A DNA stretch of 16,503 bases from Pseudomonadota bacterium (GTDB lineage Bacteria > Pseudomonadota > Gammaproteobacteria > Steroidobacterales > Steroidobacteraceae), in the NCBI GenBank assembly GCA_003242275.1, contig QGUX01000043.1:1-16503 (forward strand), written 5' to 3'. The notes below the pieces were generated by a model. That model ran no database searches. It was not told where the DNA came from and saw only the letters and a list, made by a program, of their open reading frames with translations. Positions within the stretch are counted from its first letter, which is position 1. Every line of letters starts with the position of its first letter. The position numbers and the translations under genes are program-made. Positions 1 to 8,070 of the stretch are shown in pieces.

Positions 1-1
1 C

Positions 2-601
2 AAACGTCCACCCCAACCCCCGGTCTGCGAGGTGCTGGTGGTGCCGGAGCTGCTGCCCGGCGCAGCGGAGGCACTGGCCGCCAGGCCCAATGTGCGCGTG
101 CTGCTGACCGGACCGCTCTCGCCCGCCCCGGCCGTGGAGCGCGAGCTGCGCAGCGTGGGCGGCGGCGTGCTGGTGCAGGACCGCGACACCGGCCGCATCG
201 ACGCATCCGCGCTGAAGTGCGTGACGCGCCGCCAGCCCACCGCGCAGGAACTGCGCGACCTCATCTTCGCCTGGCGGGTGTGCAAGTTCGTCAAGTCCAA
301 CGCCATCGTGTTCGCCCGCGACGAGGCGACGGTGGGCGTGGGCGCCGGCCAGATGAGCCGTGTCTATTCCAGCCGCATCGGCGCCATCAAGGCCGAGGAT
401 GCGGGCCTGACGGTGCGCGGCGCGGTGATGGCCTCGGATGCCTTCTTTCCCTTCCGCGATGGCGTCGACGTGGCTGCGAGCCAGGGCGTCACCGCCGTGA
501 TCCAGCCGGGCGGCTCGATGCGCGATGCCGAAGTCATCGCGGCGGCCGACGAGGCCGGCCTCGCCATGCTGTTCACCGGCATGCGCCATTTCCGCCACTG
601 A
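2..601 (+). CDS. purH: PurH C-terminal part: AICAR transformylase / IMP cyclohydrolase (5' end outside window)
   Basis: The open frame runs in from the window edge and ends at TGA 599-601. It encodes the C-terminal ~199 residues of the bifunctional cytoplasmic enzyme that formylates AICAR with 10-formyl-THF and closes FAICAR to IMP, the last two steps of de novo purine synthesis. The visible part belongs to the AICAR transformylase domain: a [12 protein letters not shown] block, then [33 protein letters not shown] and the terminal FTGMRHFRH, all of which match E. coli PurH as I remember it. The IMP cyclohydrolase domain lies upstream, outside the window. purD begins 8 nt downstream, so the two are probably co-transcribed. 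The coding sequence is already open at the window edge, so the first GTG at 32 is not a start. Confidence 0.97.
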   Translation, partial: KRPPQPPVCEVLVVPELLPGAAEALAARPNVRVLLTGPLSPAPAVERELRSVGGGVLVQDRDTGRIDASALKCVTRRQPTAQELRDLIFAWRVCKFVKSNAIVFARDEATVGVGAGQMSRVYSSRIGAIKAEDAGLTVRGAVMASDAFFPFRDGVDVAASQGVTAVIQPGGSMRDAEVIAAADEAGLAMLFTGMRHFRH

Positions 602-609
602 CGGTACGC

Positions 610-1908
610 ATGGAGAAATCGATCAAGGTCCTCGTTGTCGGCGGCGGCGGGCGCGAGCACGCACTTGCATGGAAGTGCGCGCAATCCCCGCGCGTGGCCG
701 AGGTGCTGGTGGCGCCGGGCAATGCCGGCACGGCGCGCGAACCCAAGGTGCGCAACGTCCCCATCGACGTGATGCAGCTCGACCGGCTGGCGGACCTGGC
801 CGCGCACGAGGGCGTGGCCTTCACCATCGTCGGCCCCGAGGCGCCGCTGGTGGCCGGCATCGTCGACGTGTTCGCCGCGCGCGGCCTGCCCTGCTTCGGC
901 CCGCGCAGGGCCGCGGCGCGCCTGGAGGGCTCGAAGGCCTTCACCAAGGAGTTCCTCGCCCGCCACGACATTCCCACCGCCGGCTACCGGCGCTTCACGC
1001 GGCAGGACTTCGACCGTGACTGGCTGGCGGCGCAGAAACCGCCCATCGTGGTCAAGGCCAGCGGGCTGGCGGCCGGCAAGGGCGTGGTGATCGCGGGCGG
1101 CGGCGCGGAGGCCGTAGCCGCCGCCGAGGCCATGCTGGGCGGCCGCTTCGGCAATGCCGGCGAGGAGATCGTGATCGAGGAATTCCTCGAGGGCGAGGAA
1201 GCCAGCTTCATCGTGATGTGCGACGGCCGGCACGCCCTGCCCATGGCCTCCAGCCAGGACCACAAGCGCATCGGCGAGGGCGACACCGGACCGAACACCG
1301 GCGGCATGGGCGCGTACTCGCCCGCGCCGGTGGTCACGCCGGCGGTGCATGCGCGCATCATGTCCGAGATCATCGAGCCGACGCTCAAGGGCCTCGCCGA
1401 GGAAGGCATGCCCTTCACCGGGTTCCTGTACGCCGGGCTGATGATCGATCCGGCCGGCGCGCCCAAGGTCATCGAGTACAACGTGCGCTTCGGCGACCCG
1501 GAGACCCAGCCGGTGCTGGCACGGCTGCGCTCGGACCTCACCGTGCTGTGCGAGGCGGCGCTGGCCGGCCAGCTCGACACCGTCAGGGCCGAGTGGGATC
1601 CGCGCGCCGCGCTGGGCGTGGTGATGGCGGCCGCCGGCTATCCGGACGAGCCGCGCAAGGGCGACGTGATCGAGGGACTGGACCGCATCGGCGCGCTGTC
1701 CGGCAAGCTCTTCCACGCCGGCACCGCGGTGCGCGACGGCAAGGTGGTGACCGCCGGCGGCCGCGTGTTCTGCGCCGTGGGACTGGGGGCCACCGTGCAG
1801 GCCGCGCAGCGCGAGGCCTATGCGCTGGTGGACGCCGTGCGCTTCGAGGGCATGCAGGTGCGGCGGGACATCGGCTACCGCGCGATCGCGCGCGAGCAGG
1901 GCGCCTAG
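610..1908 (+). CDS. purD: PurD: phosphoribosylamine-glycine ligase (GAR synthetase)
   Basis: This gene encodes 432 residues, close to the ~430 usual for bacterial PurD. The enzyme joins glycine to 5-phosphoribosylamine using ATP, the second step of purine synthesis, in the cytoplasm. It is an ATP-grasp protein. The N-terminal domain opens with [16 protein letters not shown] and PGNAGTA, followed by [14 protein letters not shown]. The ATP-grasp core shows [45 protein letters not shown] and the metal-binding [13 protein letters not shown] 610 was chosen because the conserved GGGGREHA begins a few residues later; the frame is open further upstream, but that translation is only the shadow of purH. 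The gap to purH is 8 nt. The next gene starts 3 nt after the TAG, which suggests one transcript and translational coupling. Confidence 0.97.
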   Translation: MEKSIKVLVVGGGGREHALAWKCAQSPRVAEVLVAPGNAGTAREPKVRNVPIDVMQLDRLADLAAHEGVAFTIVGPEAPLVAGIVDVFAARGLPCFGPRRAAARLEGSKAFTKEFLARHDIPTAGYRRFTRQDFDRDWLAAQKPPIVVKASGLAAGKGVVIAGGGAEAVAAAEAMLGGRFGNAGEEIVIEEFLEGEEASFIVMCDGRHALPMASSQDHKRIGEGDTGPNTGGMGAYSPAPVVTPAVHARIMSEIIEPTLKGLAEEGMPFTGFLYAGLMIDPAGAPKVIEYNVRFGDPETQPVLARLRSDLTVLCEAALAGQLDTVRAEWDPRAALGVVMAAAGYPDEPRKGDVIEGLDRIGALSGKLFHAGTAVRDGKVVTAGGRVFCAVGLGATVQAAQREAYALVDAVRFEGMQVRRDIGYRAIAREQGA

Positions 1909-1911
1909 CGC

Positions 1912-2835
1912 GTGAGGGACGCGCCGCCACCGGCCTCCCCACCCCCTGCCGCGGCGCCGGCACCGCGCGTTCCGCACATCGCTCCCCGGTACCTCGGCCG
2001 GCTGCGGCGCATGTTCTCGCTGCTGCAGGCGGTCAGCCCGTCGCTGGCCGCCCGCGTCGCCTTCCGGCTGTTCCTGCGCACCTTCCGCCGCCCGCTGCAG
2101 GCCGAGGACCAGGCCGCGCTGGCGCGTGCGCGCCGCCACCGGCTGATGGCCGGAGCGGATCCGATGACGGTGTTCGAATGGGGCCCGGGCGAACGCACGG
2201 CCATCATCCTGCATGGCTGGGGATCGGGCGCCGCCCGCTTCACGCGCCTCGCGGAGGCGCTGGCGGCGCGGGGCTGGCGCGTGCTGGTGCCCGATGCGCC
2301 CGGCCATGGCTCATCGCCGGGGCGCAGTTCCAGCCTGCCGCAGTTCGTCACCGGCCTTGACGCCATCGTGGCGCGCTTCGGGCCGCCGCAGGCACTGATC
2401 GGACATTCCCTCGGGGCGCTGGGCATCGCCTGGCGCCACGCGCGCGGCGTACCCGAATGGGGGCAACGGCTCGAATCGGTGGTGCTGGTCAGCATGCCCT
2501 CGGGCGCGCCCTTCCTGGTCGACGTGTTCGTCGATGCACTGGGCATCCGCGGCGAGGCGCGCCGCCGGCTGGTCGGGCTGTTCGAGAAGCGCTTCGACGC
2601 GAAGGTGGAGGACTTCTGCTCGCTGCCGGGCGCGGCCCGCATCGCGGCGCGGCTGCTGATCGTGCACGACGCGGAAGATGACATCGTGCCCCATGCGCAC
2701 AGCGAGGCCGTGGCGCGCGCCGCCCCGGCCGCCACGCTGCTGACCACGCGCTCGCTGGGCCACAGCGCGCTGACGCGCGATGCCGCCACGATCCGGGCCA
2801 TCGTCGATTTCGTGGACGGGCGGGCCGCCGCCTAG
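1912..2835 (+). CDS. Alpha/beta-hydrolase fold protein, substrate unknown
   Basis: This gene encodes a 307-residue serine hydrolase of the alpha/beta-hydrolase superfamily. The oxyanion-side HGWGSG is at residues 101-106, DAPGHG at 128-133 and the nucleophile elbow GHSLG at 164-168 (Ser166). The acid is probably Asp256 or Asp257 in HDAEDDIVP, and the base His284 in LGHS, so the catalytic triad looks complete. No signal peptide is visible. The first ~80 residues are Pro/Ala-rich then basic and could be partly untranslated. GTG 1912 lies 3 nt after the purD stop and is taken as a coupled start; an in-frame ATG at 2011 is the alternative. The sequence does not tell the substrate. Esterases of this type often ride behind housekeeping genes, so the purD linkage need not imply a purine role. 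Its TAG overlaps the stop of the convergent gene. Confidence 0.85.
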   Translation: MRDAPPPASPPPAAAPAPRVPHIAPRYLGRLRRMFSLLQAVSPSLAARVAFRLFLRTFRRPLQAEDQAALARARRHRLMAGADPMTVFEWGPGERTAIILHGWGSGAARFTRLAEALAARGWRVLVPDAPGHGSSPGRSSSLPQFVTGLDAIVARFGPPQALIGHSLGALGIAWRHARGVPEWGQRLESVVLVSMPSGAPFLVDVFVDALGIRGEARRRLVGLFEKRFDAKVEDFCSLPGAARIAARLLIVHDAEDDIVPHAHSEAVARAAPAATLLTTRSLGHSALTRDAATIRAIVDFVDGRAAA

Positions 2836-3698
2836 AAGCTGACGCGGACGAAGGCCTCGGGGCCGCGGTTGTAGATCCAGAGGTAGCCCGCGAAGAAATC
2901 CGGATCGGTGCTCTTCACCTCGTAATACGTGCCGGAGTAGCCCAGCCCGATGGCCATGTTGCGGGCCGCGCGCCATTGCAGGTTGGCGCGCCAGGAGAAG
3001 TAGTCCCCCCGCACGTCGTCGATCTTCGCGCGCAGCCCCTGGCCCTGCGCGTTCAGCGACAGCCGCCGGAAGATGCGCCAGGAGAAATCCGCCGCCAGCG
3101 AGGCCGCCGGGCCGGCGGTGTCCAGCTGCTCGTTGATGAACTCCGCCGGCTCCTCGAGCGTGCCGGAGAACTGCAGCAGGTGGATGCCCAGGCCGAGCCC
3201 GATCTCCACGCGCTGGCGCCGCAGGATGGAGTAGGTGTAGACGACGTCGAGCTTGCGCTGCTGCATCTCCGTGTGCAGCACCGAGCCATTGTCGAACACG
3301 CTGTTCCCGAACAGCAGCGGCGGGTCGTCCAGGGCGAGCGTGGCGATCGCGGTGCGGTTCTGCTGCGAGAACTGCGCCTGGATGCGGTGGCGCTCACCGA
3401 TGCGGAACATCATGTCCAGCGTGCCCTGGTACAGGCGGTCCTTCAGTCCGAGGGTGTCCTCGACGTAGAACGGCGTGCCGAAGTCGGCGGGGTTGTCCGG
3501 ATTGTCATAGCGGAAGAAGGTTTCCATCGTCGGCGAGTAGAAGCGCGCCGTGACCGCGAAGCGGTCGGTGATGGGACTGGGAGTCAGTACCTTCGGCGGC
3601 TGCAGCAACACGCGGCCCTGTGGCGCCTCGCCGGCGATGGCGGCGCCCGCCATGCCGGCCATGGCCAGCGCCAGCGCGAATCGGTGGAATGCCCGCAT
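2832..3698 (-). CDS. Predicted outer-membrane beta-barrel protein
   Basis: This gene encodes 288 residues. The N-terminus MRAFHRFALALAMAGMAGAAIA is a classic signal peptide, with likely cleavage after residue 22. The mature part is rich in alternating polar/hydrophobic strands with aromatic ends, and the last residues AFVRVSF end in Phe, as the BAM assembly signal of outer-membrane proteins does. A GTPFYVEDTLGLKDR block (residues 74-88) resembles the GT..xxED.LGL motif I remember from uncharacterised gammaproteobacterial barrels. No enzymatic motif is visible and the function is unknown. ATG 3698 was chosen because it directly precedes the signal peptide; the frame is open for ~92 codons further upstream but without signal-like sequence. 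It is divergent from the ArsR gene across 242 bp, so shared control is possible. Its stop overlaps that of the hydrolase. Confidence 0.82.
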   Translation of the reverse strand: MRAFHRFALALAMAGMAGAAIAGEAPQGRVLLQPPKVLTPSPITDRFAVTARFYSPTMETFFRYDNPDNPADFGTPFYVEDTLGLKDRLYQGTLDMMFRIGERHRIQAQFSQQNRTAIATLALDDPPLLFGNSVFDNGSVLHTEMQQRKLDVVYTYSILRRQRVEIGLGLGIHLLQFSGTLEEPAEFINEQLDTAGPAASLAADFSWRIFRRLSLNAQGQGLRAKIDDVRGDYFSWRANLQWRAARNMAIGLGYSGTYYEVKSTDPDFFAGYLWIYNRGPEAFVRVSF

Positions 3699-3909
3699 CC
3701 TTCGATGATGGTTCAGCCTCGCATCCGGCCGCAAGCGAATCACCGGCCTTGTGTGATGCATTTGGTGGGCGAAGGGATCTCGCGTCACCGGAATGGCGGC
3801 AAATGGCGACAGTTGCGTGGGTGGACCTGGTCGTTGTTGGCGCTTGTCACGGACCGCAGTCGACGCCGCGGCATGCCGTGCTTGCGCGGGTGGCCGCTTT
3901 TGATTAACG

Positions 3910-3929
3910 TTTGGGTTAACTAACCTAAA
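3910..3929. promoter_or_regulatory. AT-rich dyad upstream of the arsR-type gene, candidate operator
   Basis: The dyad reads TTTGGGTTA-AC-TAACCTAAA: 9-nt arms with one mismatch (3913/3926) around a 2-nt centre, 12 bp before the ATG at 3941. It sits in the only AT-rich patch of this intergenic region and overlaps the ribosome-binding sequence AAAGG. Another TTAAC lies at 3904-3908. Possible -35 (TTGATT, 3900-3905) and -10 (TAACCT, 3921-3926) hexamers overlap it, but the 15-bp spacing is short. ArsR-family repressors commonly bind such dyads in their own promoters, so autoregulation is inferred. Confidence 0.5.
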
Positions 3930-3940
3930 GGTAAAATCTG

Positions 3941-4294
3941 ATGCCGGATGAACTGAGCCGCACCTTCGCCGCACTCGCCGACCCCACCCGTCGTGCCATG
4001 CTGGCGCGACTGTCGCGCGGCGAAGCCAACGTGTCGGAGCTGGCGCAGCCCTTCCTGAAGGAGATGACGCTGCCCGCCATCACCAAGCACCTGAAGGTGC
4101 TGGAGAAGGCCGGCCTGGTCAGCAAGGGGCGCAATGCCCAGTGGCGGCCCTGCCGGCTGAACGGCGCGCCACTGCGCGAGGCCGCCGAATGGATGGAACA
4201 GTACCGCGCCGCCTGGGAGGAGCAGCTCGACCGCCTCGGCGCGTATCTCGAAAGCAGGACCCGGAGGAACCGCCATGGGCGCAGCAGCAGGTAA
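3941..4294 (+). CDS. ArsR-family winged-helix transcriptional repressor
   Basis: This gene encodes 117 residues with the compact ArsR/SmtB fold. ALADPTRRAMLARL is at residues 11-24, and the helix-turn-helix covers about 31-60, with recognition helix TLPAITKHLKVLEKAGLV. The wing region follows (SKGRNAQWRPCRL). There is no ELCVCDL-type metal site and only one Cys (71), so this is not a metal sensor of the classical kind. It resembles the ArsR members that are paired with SRPBCC/AHSA1 genes and bind an unknown ligand or none. AAAGG lies 10 nt before the ATG. The last 20 nt overlap the next gene, which implies coupled translation. The dyad at 3910-3929 suggests self-repression. The Arg-rich C-terminal tail from residue 106 is encoded mostly in the overlap and is probably unstructured. 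Confidence 0.92.
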   Translation: MPDELSRTFAALADPTRRAMLARLSRGEANVSELAQPFLKEMTLPAITKHLKVLEKAGLVSKGRNAQWRPCRLNGAPLREAAEWMEQYRAAWEEQLDRLGAYLESRTRRNRHGRSSR

Positions 4295-5240
4295 GTCCAG
4301 CCAGATCACGCTCACCCGTCTCTACGACGCGCCGCTGGAGGCGGTGTGGGATGCGTGGGCGAATGTCGATGAACTCGCGCAGTGGTGGGGCCCGCGCGGC
4401 TTCACCCTGACCACGCACAGCCGCGACCTGCGCAGCGGCGGACACTGGCACTACACCATGCACGGGCCGGACGGCACCGACTACGAGAATACCACCCGGT
4501 ACCTCGAGGTCGTTCCGATGAAGCGCATGGTCTACGACCATGGCGGCCACAGGGACCGCCCGCCGCTGTTCCGCGTCACGGTGATGTTCAGCGAGGTGCG
4601 CGGGCGCACGCGCATGGACATGACCATGTCACTGCCCACGCCCGAGGCCGCGGAGCAGGCGCGCGCCCACATCCGCAAGGCCGGCGGCGACTCCACCTGG
4701 GACCGCCTGGCCGAGCACGTCGCGAAACACGTCAGCGGCCGCGAGCAGTTCGTGATCGCCCGCTCGTTCGACGCGGACCCGGCCACGGTGTACGCCATGT
4801 GGACCGATCCGCAGCACCTGTCGCAGTGGTTCGGGCCGGCCGGCTCGACGATGCGACTGCTCCGCAGCGAACCGCATGCGGGCGGCACGTCGTTCTTCAT
4901 GATGCGGCAACCGGACGGCCAGGTGCTGCACGGCCTCATCCATTACGTCGAACTCGCCGCGCCGCATCGCATCGTCTACAGGCAGCAGTTCTGCGACGAA
5001 CACGGACGCGTCACGCGCGCGCCCTTCTTCCCGCACTGGCCTGAAACCATGCTGACCACGGTGGAACTGGCCGAGGAAGGTCCCGCGCGTACCCGCGTGC
5101 GCGTGACGTGGGAACCCGCGGAAGGCGCAGGTCCCGAGGACGTCGCCGAGTTCTCCCGCCAGCGCGGCAGCTTGACCATGGGCTGGACGGGCAGCTTCGA
5201 CAGGCTCGAAGCCCTGCTGGGGCACCGCAACGCAGCCTGA
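4275..5240 (+). CDS. Tandem two-domain SRPBCC (AHSA1-like) protein
   Basis: This gene encodes 321 residues that look like two AHSA1/START-like domains joined head to tail. Domain 1 covers about residues 8-150 (ITLTRLYDAPLEAVWDAW, WWGPRGF at 37-43). Domain 2 covers about 156-315 (FVIARSFDADPATVYAMW, WFGPAG at 185-190, closing GWTGSFDRLEALL). Single-domain members are usually ~140-170 residues, so this is a fusion or internal duplication. The fold makes a deep hydrophobic ligand cavity; known members act as ligand binders or as co-chaperone-like domains, and the ligand here is unknown. It is cytoplasmic, with no signal peptide. ATG 4275 overlaps the repressor gene by 20 nt, and GGAGG lies upstream at 4265-4269. 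It is presumably expressed with, and controlled by, that repressor. A 9-bp hairpin follows 18 nt after the stop. Confidence 0.9.
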   Translation: MGAAAGKSSQITLTRLYDAPLEAVWDAWANVDELAQWWGPRGFTLTTHSRDLRSGGHWHYTMHGPDGTDYENTTRYLEVVPMKRMVYDHGGHRDRPPLFRVTVMFSEVRGRTRMDMTMSLPTPEAAEQARAHIRKAGGDSTWDRLAEHVAKHVSGREQFVIARSFDADPATVYAMWTDPQHLSQWFGPAGSTMRLLRSEPHAGGTSFFMMRQPDGQVLHGLIHYVELAAPHRIVYRQQFCDEHGRVTRAPFFPHWPETMLTTVELAEEGPARTRVRVTWEPAEGAGPEDVAEFSRQRGSLTMGWTGSFDRLEALLGHRNAA

Positions 5241-5258
5241 TCATGCTTGGACAACGCA

Positions 5259-5285
5259 GCGGGACGGATGTTCCACCCGTCCCGC
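5259..5285 (+). terminator. GC-rich hairpin after the SRPBCC gene
   Basis: GCGGGACGG pairs perfectly with CCGTCCCGC around a 9-nt loop, 18 nt past the stop codon. No T-run follows, so it is not a canonical intrinsic terminator. It may be a 3' end stabiliser or aid Rho-dependent termination. The rest of the gap to 5454 shows no gene. Confidence 0.4.
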
Positions 5286-5386
5286 ATCCGCCACGGCATC
5301 CGGCAGTCACCCGCCGACGATGACCGGAAGCGATCAGCAGATGCACATGAACCTTGTGTAAGCGCGGAAACCAGCGCGCCGCGCGG

Positions 5387-5405
5387 CTGTCAAACCCCAT
5401 GACAG
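5387..5405 (+). promoter_or_regulatory. Small hairpin upstream of the UrcA-family gene
   Basis: CTGTCA and TGACAG form 6-bp arms around a 7-nt loop, ~50 nt before the ATG at 5455 and ahead of the ribosome-binding AAGGAG at 5440-5445. It would fall in the leader of the mRNA if transcription starts further upstream. No convincing -35/-10 pair was found. It could be chance. Confidence 0.25.
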
Positions 5406-5454
5406 ACGAGAGAACTCGACTCCCCACGAGTTCGGCAAGAAGGAGCTGACAGAC

Positions 5455-5838
5455 ATGAAAACCCCAATCGCCACAGCCCTGGTGGCTGCCGCGGCGCTGG
5501 GCATTGCCGGCGGCGCCCTCGCGGAGGGTTCCGCGCAGGCCGTGACCCAGTCCACCGCGGTGACATCCCCCGACGTTCTGACCCGCACCGTGGTGGTCCG
5601 CTTCGATGCCAACAGCATCCAGTCGCAGCGTGACGCCGAGAAGCTGTTCTTCCGGATCCGCCGCGCGGCCGAGGAAGTGTGCAGCCTGAGCGCCCGCCCG
5701 CTGGGCCAGGAGATCGTCGAGCAGAACAACTGCGAGACCCGCGCCGTCGCGAAGGCGGTCGAAGACGCCAACGTGCCTGCGCTGTCGCGCTTCTACTTCG
5801 GCGTGAAGGGCCACGTGGAAGTCGGCGAGCCGAGCTGA
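5455..5838 (+). CDS. UrcA family protein, secreted, function unknown
   Basis: This gene encodes 127 residues. A signal peptide covers residues 1-23 (MKTPIATAL...GGALA), with likely cleavage before Glu24, so the mature protein should be periplasmic or secreted. The mature part shows the pattern of the UrcA family (described in Caulobacter and frequent in alphaproteobacteria and Xanthomonadales-like genomes): VVVRFDANSIQSQRDAEKLF, RIRRAAEEVC (Cys76), then ETRAVAKAVEDAN after Cys93. The two cysteines are placed to form a disulphide. The molecular role of the family is unknown. The start is well supported: AAGGAG at 5440-5445 lies 9 nt before ATG. It is monocistronic and convergent with rho, with two hairpins between the stops. 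Confidence 0.85.
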   Translation: MKTPIATALVAAAALGIAGGALAEGSAQAVTQSTAVTSPDVLTRTVVVRFDANSIQSQRDAEKLFFRIRRAAEEVCSLSARPLGQEIVEQNNCETRAVAKAVEDANVPALSRFYFGVKGHVEVGEPS

Positions 5839-5860
5839 CACGAGGAAGGCACCGGGGCTT

Positions 5861-5883
5861 CCGGCCGGTCGCTCCGCGGCCGG
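5861..5883. terminator. Hairpin between urcA-type gene and rho (first)
   Basis: CCGGCCG and CGGCCGG pair around a 9-nt loop, 22 nt after the UrcA stop. GGCCGGTC is also repeated directly here (5863-5870 and 5878-5885), which could give alternative pairings. There is no T-tract on either strand. Confidence 0.35.
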
Positions 5884-5923
5884 TCCGCCCCTGGCCCTGG
5901 GTCCGCGGATGTCCTGATTGACC

Positions 5924-5948
5924 GGCGCCGGCAATGACGACCGGCGCC
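5924..5948. terminator. Hairpin downstream of rho, candidate bidirectional terminator
   Basis: GGCGCCGG and CCGGCGCC pair perfectly around a 9-nt loop, 25 nt beyond the rho stop and 85 nt beyond the UrcA stop. No T-tract follows in either direction. The position between convergent genes is what suggests termination. Confidence 0.4.
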
Positions 5949-5973
5949 TGTTGCTGCCTGCGCGTGCCCCGCG

Positions 5974-7415
<1,442 letters not shown>

Positions 7416-7419
<4 letters not shown>

Positions 7420-7778
7420 GGATTCTGTCCCTGTGCCGCGGACGCCTGGGCGAGGTGCTGGTCGAGGAAGGCGGTGAGCTGCGAACGGGACAGGGCCCCC
7501 ACCTTCTGCGCGACGATGCTGCCGTTGTGGAACAGGATCAGCGTCGGGATGCCGCGGATGCCGTACTTCGGCGGTGTCTGCGGGTTCTCGTCGACGTTCA
7601 GCTTGGCGATCTTGAGCCGGCCCTGGTATTCGCCGGCGACTTCATCGAGGATGGGTGCGATCATCTTGCAGGGCCCGCACCATTCGGCCCAGAAGTCCAG
7701 CAGCACCGGTTGGGCGGATTTCAGCACATCGGCTTCGAAGGTGGCGTCCGAGGTATGGACGATCAGCGGATTGCTCAC
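7416..7778 (-). CDS. trxA: Thioredoxin 1 (TrxA)
   Basis: This gene encodes 120 residues, ~11 longer than E. coli TrxA because of an Ala/Gln-rich tail (ASAAQGQNP). It is a cytoplasmic dithiol reductant that serves ribonucleotide reductase, methionine sulfoxide reductases and others. The active site WCGPC is at residues 33-37 inside [14 protein letters not shown], and the cis-proline is Pro78 in IRGIPTL. The start is GTG 7778, with GGAGG 9 nt upstream (7788-7792). Its TGA overlaps the GTG of rho, so the two form one operon. E. coli has a comparable order (rhlB divergent, then trxA, then rho with a leader), but without this overlap. The promoter must lie between 7779 and rhlB. Confidence 0.97.
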
Positions 7779-7924
7779 GGGCGGGTGCCTCCAGAGGAAA
7801 TTGGAATTGGACCTTGGGTATCGATGCCTGGTCGGGCTGATTGCTTGCGGAAATTGGATGTTGGTTGGCGCCTCGGGGCGCTCGGCGGAGCGGGATCAGG
7901 GAAATTCCCGCGCCACGGGTGCGG

Positions 7925-7950
7925 TCAAACAGTTTAGACTAGGTGTTTGA
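7925..7950. promoter_or_regulatory. AT-rich dyad between trxA-rho and rhlB
   Basis: TCAAACA and TGTTTGA form perfect 7-bp arms around a 12-nt centre, in the most AT-rich part of the 292-bp divergent spacer. The centre holds GTTTAGACTAGG, and -10-like hexamers can be read on both strands (TAGACT on plus, TAAACT on minus). A TTGACT at 7987-7992 could be a -35 for rhlB but lacks a good -10 partner. The function, operator or promoter, is inference. Confidence 0.35.
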
Positions 7951-8024
7951 GGATTGGTTCCATGGCGCCGGATTCGCGCCCATGTGTTGACTGCTTTTGT
8001 AGCCGGTCCTGACGCGTTTTGCAA

Positions 8025-8040
8025 GCGCCCGCCAGGGCGC
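8025..8040 (+). promoter_or_regulatory. Hairpin in the probable rhlB leader
   Basis: GCGCCC and GGGCGC pair around a GCCA loop, ending 30 nt before the rhlB ATG. If transcription starts near 8000-8020 this would be a leader hairpin. No transcript start is known. Confidence 0.25.
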
Positions 8041-8070
8041 CCGTGACAATGGCCGGTTTATCGACGTGAG

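Noticed and set aside
364..2307. A 647-codon open frame on the minus strand opposite purH, purD and the hydrolase.
   Set aside because: Its translation is low-complexity Arg/Ala/Gly/His, with no family signature, and it mirrors conserved enzymes on the plus strand. Long antisense open frames are expected at this GC content.
7987..7992. TTGACT as the -35 box of rhlB.
   Set aside because: No acceptable -10 hexamer lies 16-18 bp downstream (sequence around 8009-8016 is GC-rich), so a promoter call would rest on one hexamer.
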